Virus record (IMG/VR): IMGVR_UViG_3300048555_000012 | Coordinates: 1 to 24,540 of that record | DNA: 24,540 bases | Reading direction: 5' to 3' (one strand) | From: a virus | In this document: one piece after another, positions 22,251 through 24,540 of the stretch | How the letters are laid out: each line of letters starts with the position of its first letter | Numbering within the stretch: position 1 is the stretch's first letter | Translations under genes and position numbers: made by a program | Notes under the pieces: model-generated | What the model was told of the DNA's origin: nothing | Databases searched by the model: none | The model's input: the letters and a program-made list of their open reading frames with translations, nothing else

Positions 22251-22272
22251 AACAATAACATAGCGAGGTATT

Positions 22273-22755
22273 ATGAATATATTTATATTAGATAGACATC
22301 CACGTACCTGTGCTCAATATCATTGTGACAAACATGTCGTCAAGATGATACTTGAGACAGCTCAGATGATGTGCACCGTACTCAATGAGTTAGGATACGA
22401 GACGCCTTACAAGTCTACTCATCCTAAACATCCATGTACGCTGTGGCTCAAGGAGTCTAGGAACAATTACTTATGGACTAGACAACTAGCTAAGGGACTC
22501 AATGCTGAGTACAAGTTACGCTATAACAAAACTGATAATCATAAGTCATGGGACGTTATAAAAAGCTTACCAGCATTGCCTAGAGAGTTACCACTTAAGG
22601 ACTTAACTGACTTTCCACAAGCTATGCCTGACCAGTATAAACATACTGACCCTGTCGTAGCATATCGTACGTACTACAGACAGGACAAGCGGGACTTTGC
22701 TACGTGGAAACTAGCAACACCTATATGGTGGAATGACAACACATACACATACTAA
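22273..22755 (+). CDS. Pyrimidine-dimer DNA glycosylase-like protein
   Basis: 160 residues, ATG behind the shared early leader (AACATAGCGAGGTATT). The start MNIFILDRHPRTCAQYHCDK followed by HVVKMILETAQMMCTVL matches a family of phage proteins often described as pyrimidine-dimer glycosylase/endonuclease V-like; the pattern 'CA.yHcDKHvvKMilE' is its hallmark. Further family-like stretches are HPKHPCTLWLKESRNNYLWTRQL and DPVVAYRTYYRQDKRDFATWK, and the protein ends PIWWNDNTYTY. If the assignment holds, it would repair UV damage in phage DNA, which makes sense in surface seawater. The activity of this family branch is not something I can confirm. Confidence 0.6.
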   Translation: MNIFILDRHPRTCAQYHCDKHVVKMILETAQMMCTVLNELGYETPYKSTHPKHPCTLWLKESRNNYLWTRQLAKGLNAEYKLRYNKTDNHKSWDVIKSLPALPRELPLKDLTDFPQAMPDQYKHTDPVVAYRTYYRQDKRDFATWKLATPIWWNDNTYTY

Positions 22756-22770
22756 CAAAGGAGAATAACT

Positions 22771-22959
22771 ATGAAGCCAACAATAGAAACTGATACGGAC
22801 TTAGTGTTTGATGTTTGCGACCAAGTCGTGAACTATCCACAAAAGATATATGACTTGTTTGAGGATTATATGTACATGTATAGCATAGGCAGTGAGCATT
22901 ACTTTAAACACAGAGACACAAGAGAATATATATGTATCGGAGCAACATTATACCAATAG
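22771..22959 (+). CDS. Small acidic early protein, unrecognised
   Basis: 62 residues with a strong AAAGGAG ribosome binding site. Acidic and Tyr-rich (VFDVCDQVVNYPQKIYDLFEDYMYMYSIGSEHYFKHRDTREYICIGATLYQ). No family recognised. It lies in a run of three genes (22273, 22771, 22969) with short gaps and classical ribosome binding sites, leading into the RNA polymerase, so it is probably co-transcribed with them. Confidence 0.6.
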   Translation: MKPTIETDTDLVFDVCDQVVNYPQKIYDLFEDYMYMYSIGSEHYFKHRDTREYICIGATLYQ

Positions 22960-22968
22960 GAGAAAACT

Positions 22969-23220
22969 ATGAGTGAACTAACAATAGAACAATTAAACAG
23001 TGACACACCAGCTAATAAATCACCTGTCGGGTGGAATCCAGTAAGAGAGAGACACTACAAACAATTCTTAAGGACTCTTGACTGGCATGACTTCGGTAAG
23101 ATTGACGCAGTACGCCGTCACATGTATGAGACTTGGATAACTAAGGGTGTACATCCTAATGACCTAAAGAAACCATATCATGTGGGTAAGAATGAAAAGG
23201 ACTATGGGTCTGAGTTTTAA
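22969..23220 (+). CDS. Small protein upstream of RNA polymerase, unrecognised
   Basis: 83 residues, ribosome binding site AGGAGA at 22958-22963. Charged and Trp/His-containing (SPVGWNPVRERHYKQFLRTLDWHDFGKIDAVRRHMYETWI, then KGVHPNDLKKPYHVGKNEKDYGSEF). I recognise no domain. Its TAA stop forms part of the promoter-like motif at 23217, just ahead of the RNA polymerase gene. In T7 the equivalent slot before gene 1 holds gene 0.7, but there is no resemblance to that kinase. Confidence 0.65.
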   Translation: MSELTIEQLNSDTPANKSPVGWNPVRERHYKQFLRTLDWHDFGKIDAVRRHMYETWITKGVHPNDLKKPYHVGKNEKDYGSEF

Positions 23221-23237
23221 AGTACCCATATAAGATA
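23217..23237 (+). promoter_or_regulatory. Candidate phage RNA polymerase promoter before the polymerase gene
   Basis: Exact 21-nt copy of the motif at 18673, ending 29 nt before the polymerase ATG and overlapping the upstream stop codon. Autoregulation of the polymerase by its own promoter would follow. Only the 21-nt core is shared here; the CCCCTGT/CCCCTAGCT extension of the other copies is missing, which points to the core as the functional unit. Confidence 0.55.
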
Positions 23238-23266
23238 CCAATACACAATTAACCTAAGGAGTATAC

Positions 23267-24540
23267 ATGGTAGAGATATTTAAGAATATAAAAGAGTACG
23301 CTGATGAGTTAGACCATGAAGCGGAGATGATTAAGCTGGGTAAACAGCGAGTCAATAAGCGTAGGGTCTCTCATGTCCAGCGTGAAGAGGAGTCAGTGAC
23401 CAGCTATGGTAAAGTCATGGTGGCTAATACCATACGACCACTGGCACAAGCCATACAGGACTATCTTGAATCTAATGCTGACGCTAAGGGTCAGCCTGAG
23501 AAAGCTTTTATTAAGCTACGAGAGATTGAGCCTGAGGTGTCAGCCATGATATGTGCTAAGCATGTCATCAATACTATCACACAGCATAAGCCATTGACGG
23601 CTACGAGTATTGCGTTGGGTGGTAAGATTGAGACTGAGACATCTCTTCGTAACTTCAAGAACCTAAACCCTGAACTGTTTGACGCAGTCAAGAATGACTT
23701 GGACAAGCGTTCATGGAACTACGCATACAAGAGACGTAAGCTTAAGGAATCAGCTAAGCGTGACAGCGTGGCTATGTGGGAAGAGTGGACTACGGAAGAG
23801 AAGCTACACACGGGCATGAGACTTATCGAGTTTATGCAGTCAGCTACAGGTATGATTGAGTTTGGACTTGAGGTTATCAATCGTAAGCGTACTAAGATAA
23901 TCAAGCAGACAGCTAAGACTAGAGAGTGGATACAAAATAGAAATAACTTTAATGAGCTATTGAATCCTGAGTACCTACCAACTGTCATGCCGCCTAGAAA
24001 CTGGGAGACAGTCACAGGTGGTGGATACTGGACGAAGGAGTTACCTGAACTAGACTTAGTCAAACAAAAGAATAAGTTATTCAAGCGTGAGCTAGAGAAC
24101 TTTGATATGCCTGAAGTATACAACGCAGTTAACCGTATGCAGTCGACTGGCTTCAGGGTTAACAAGTTTGTACTAGATGTAATGAAGCACGCTTGGGACA
24201 ATGGTATTGCTATGGGTGGTATGCCACCAATTAAGAACATGGAGATACCTAACAAGCCACATGACATTGACACTAATGAGGAAGCACGTAAGGAGTGGAA
24301 GAAACAAGCTGTGATTGCTCACACTGAGAACTCTAGGATGTTTAGTAAGAGATTACTATACGCTAAGATACTGTGGGAAGCTGATAAGTTTAAAGATTAT
24401 GACAACATATACTTTCCCTTACAGTTAGACTTCAGAGGTAGAGCCTATTGTGTCCCAGCATTTCTAAACTATCAGGGAATCAATGGTGCTAAGGCACTGT
24501 TAGATTTCTCACATGGTAAAGAGATAACTGAAGACAACAG
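23267..24540 (+). CDS. T7-like single-subunit RNA polymerase, N-terminal part
   Basis: The first 424 codons of an ORF running off the right edge (T7 RNA polymerase has 883 residues), ATG preceded by TAAGGA. Features: KVMVANTIRPLAQAIQDYL and SAMICAKHVINTI in the N-terminal promoter-binding domain, LEVINRKRTKIIKQ, then PRNWETVTGGGYW, and the family hallmark QLDFRGRAYCVPAFLNYQG with AKALLDFSHGK at the start of the palm/polymerase domain. The catalytic aspartates lie beyond the window. The enzyme should transcribe the middle and late genes from phage-specific promoters. It is the best evidence that the phage belongs to the autographivirus group. Confidence 0.96.
   Translation, partial: MVEIFKNIKEYADELDHEAEMIKLGKQRVNKRRVSHVQREEESVTSYGKVMVANTIRPLAQAIQDYLESNADAKGQPEKAFIKLREIEPEVSAMICAKHVINTITQHKPLTATSIALGGKIETETSLRNFKNLNPELFDAVKNDLDKRSWNYAYKRRKLKESAKRDSVAMWEEWTTEEKLHTGMRLIEFMQSATGMIEFGLEVINRKRTKIIKQTAKTREWIQNRNNFNELLNPEYLPTVMPPRNWETVTGGGYWTKELPELDLVKQKNKLFKRELENFDMPEVYNAVNRMQSTGFRVNKFVLDVMKHAWDNGIAMGGMPPIKNMEIPNKPHDIDTNEEARKEWKKQAVIAHTENSRMFSKRLLYAKILWEADKFKDYDNIYFPLQLDFRGRAYCVPAFLNYQGINGAKALLDFSHGKEITEDN

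Noticed and set aside
18575-23266. tRNA gene, attachment site, integrase or CRISPR array
   Set aside because: No tRNA-like T-arm (GTTCGA) with acceptor pairing, no recombinase ORF, and no regularly spaced repeats were found.
23491-24273. Minus-strand open frames at 23491-23706 and 23719-24273
   Set aside because: They lie antisense to the clearly coding RNA polymerase gene and have no ribosome binding site or recognisable product.

Overview
The window reads as part of a lytic, T7-like short-tailed phage genome (Autographiviridae type). It is AT-rich and densely packed, with gene junctions that often overlap as ATGA or TAATG. A marine host, possibly SAR11/Pelagibacter-like, is suggested by the low GC, the N-terminal style of the tail proteins and the small early genes; this is inference, because no host marker is present. 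Gene order is that of T7 but permuted: structural genes and terminase come first, then a gap of about 1 kb that should hold the physical genome ends, then the early region up to the phage RNA polymerase. The sequence therefore probably comes from a circularised assembly or a concatemer.

Layout. 2-9693: tail tube A (partial), tail tube B, and gp13-, gp14-, gp15- and gp16-like internal virion proteins. 9731-13725: tail fibre with a T7-type N-terminus and a long decapeptide-repeat shaft, a second fibre protein ending in a peptidase S74 intramolecular chaperone, a small tail-type protein and an unknown protein. 13727-15872: three overlapping, divergent, membrane-bound fatty acid desaturase genes, each with the complete set of histidine boxes. 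15869-16733: three small membrane proteins, probably holin and lysis accessories. 16733-18575: small and large terminase. 18566-18910: two tiny membrane-protein ORFs. 18911-19598: non-coding. 19599-23220: small early genes, mostly unrecognised, plus a pyrimidine-dimer-glycosylase-like gene. 23267 to the end: phage RNA polymerase (partial).

The most unusual content is in the early region. Three complete hammerhead self-cleaving ribozymes can be read directly: a type III at 19525-19575, a type I at 19961-20010 and a type I at 21621-21683. They sit between early genes, roughly where T7 uses RNase III processing sites. The first lies at the 3' end of a GC-rich, foldable, about 335-nt non-coding segment that begins just after a host-type promoter. 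This suggests a precursor RNA whose 3' end is made by self-cleavage.

A 21-nt motif beginning TTAAAGTACCCATATAAG occurs exactly at 18673 and 23217, and in degenerate form at 9690. Each time its TAA is the stop codon of the preceding gene. The positions resemble T7 phiOR, the gene 1 region and phi17, so it is a good candidate for the phage RNA polymerase promoter. A fourth copy, on the minus strand near 22232, belongs to an inverted repeat of about 60 nt matching the one behind the terminase. The two face each other across the early region.

No tRNA gene, integrase, CRISPR array or insertion sequence was seen. Neither a gp16 transglycosylase domain nor an endolysin was found; an endolysin could lie outside the window.
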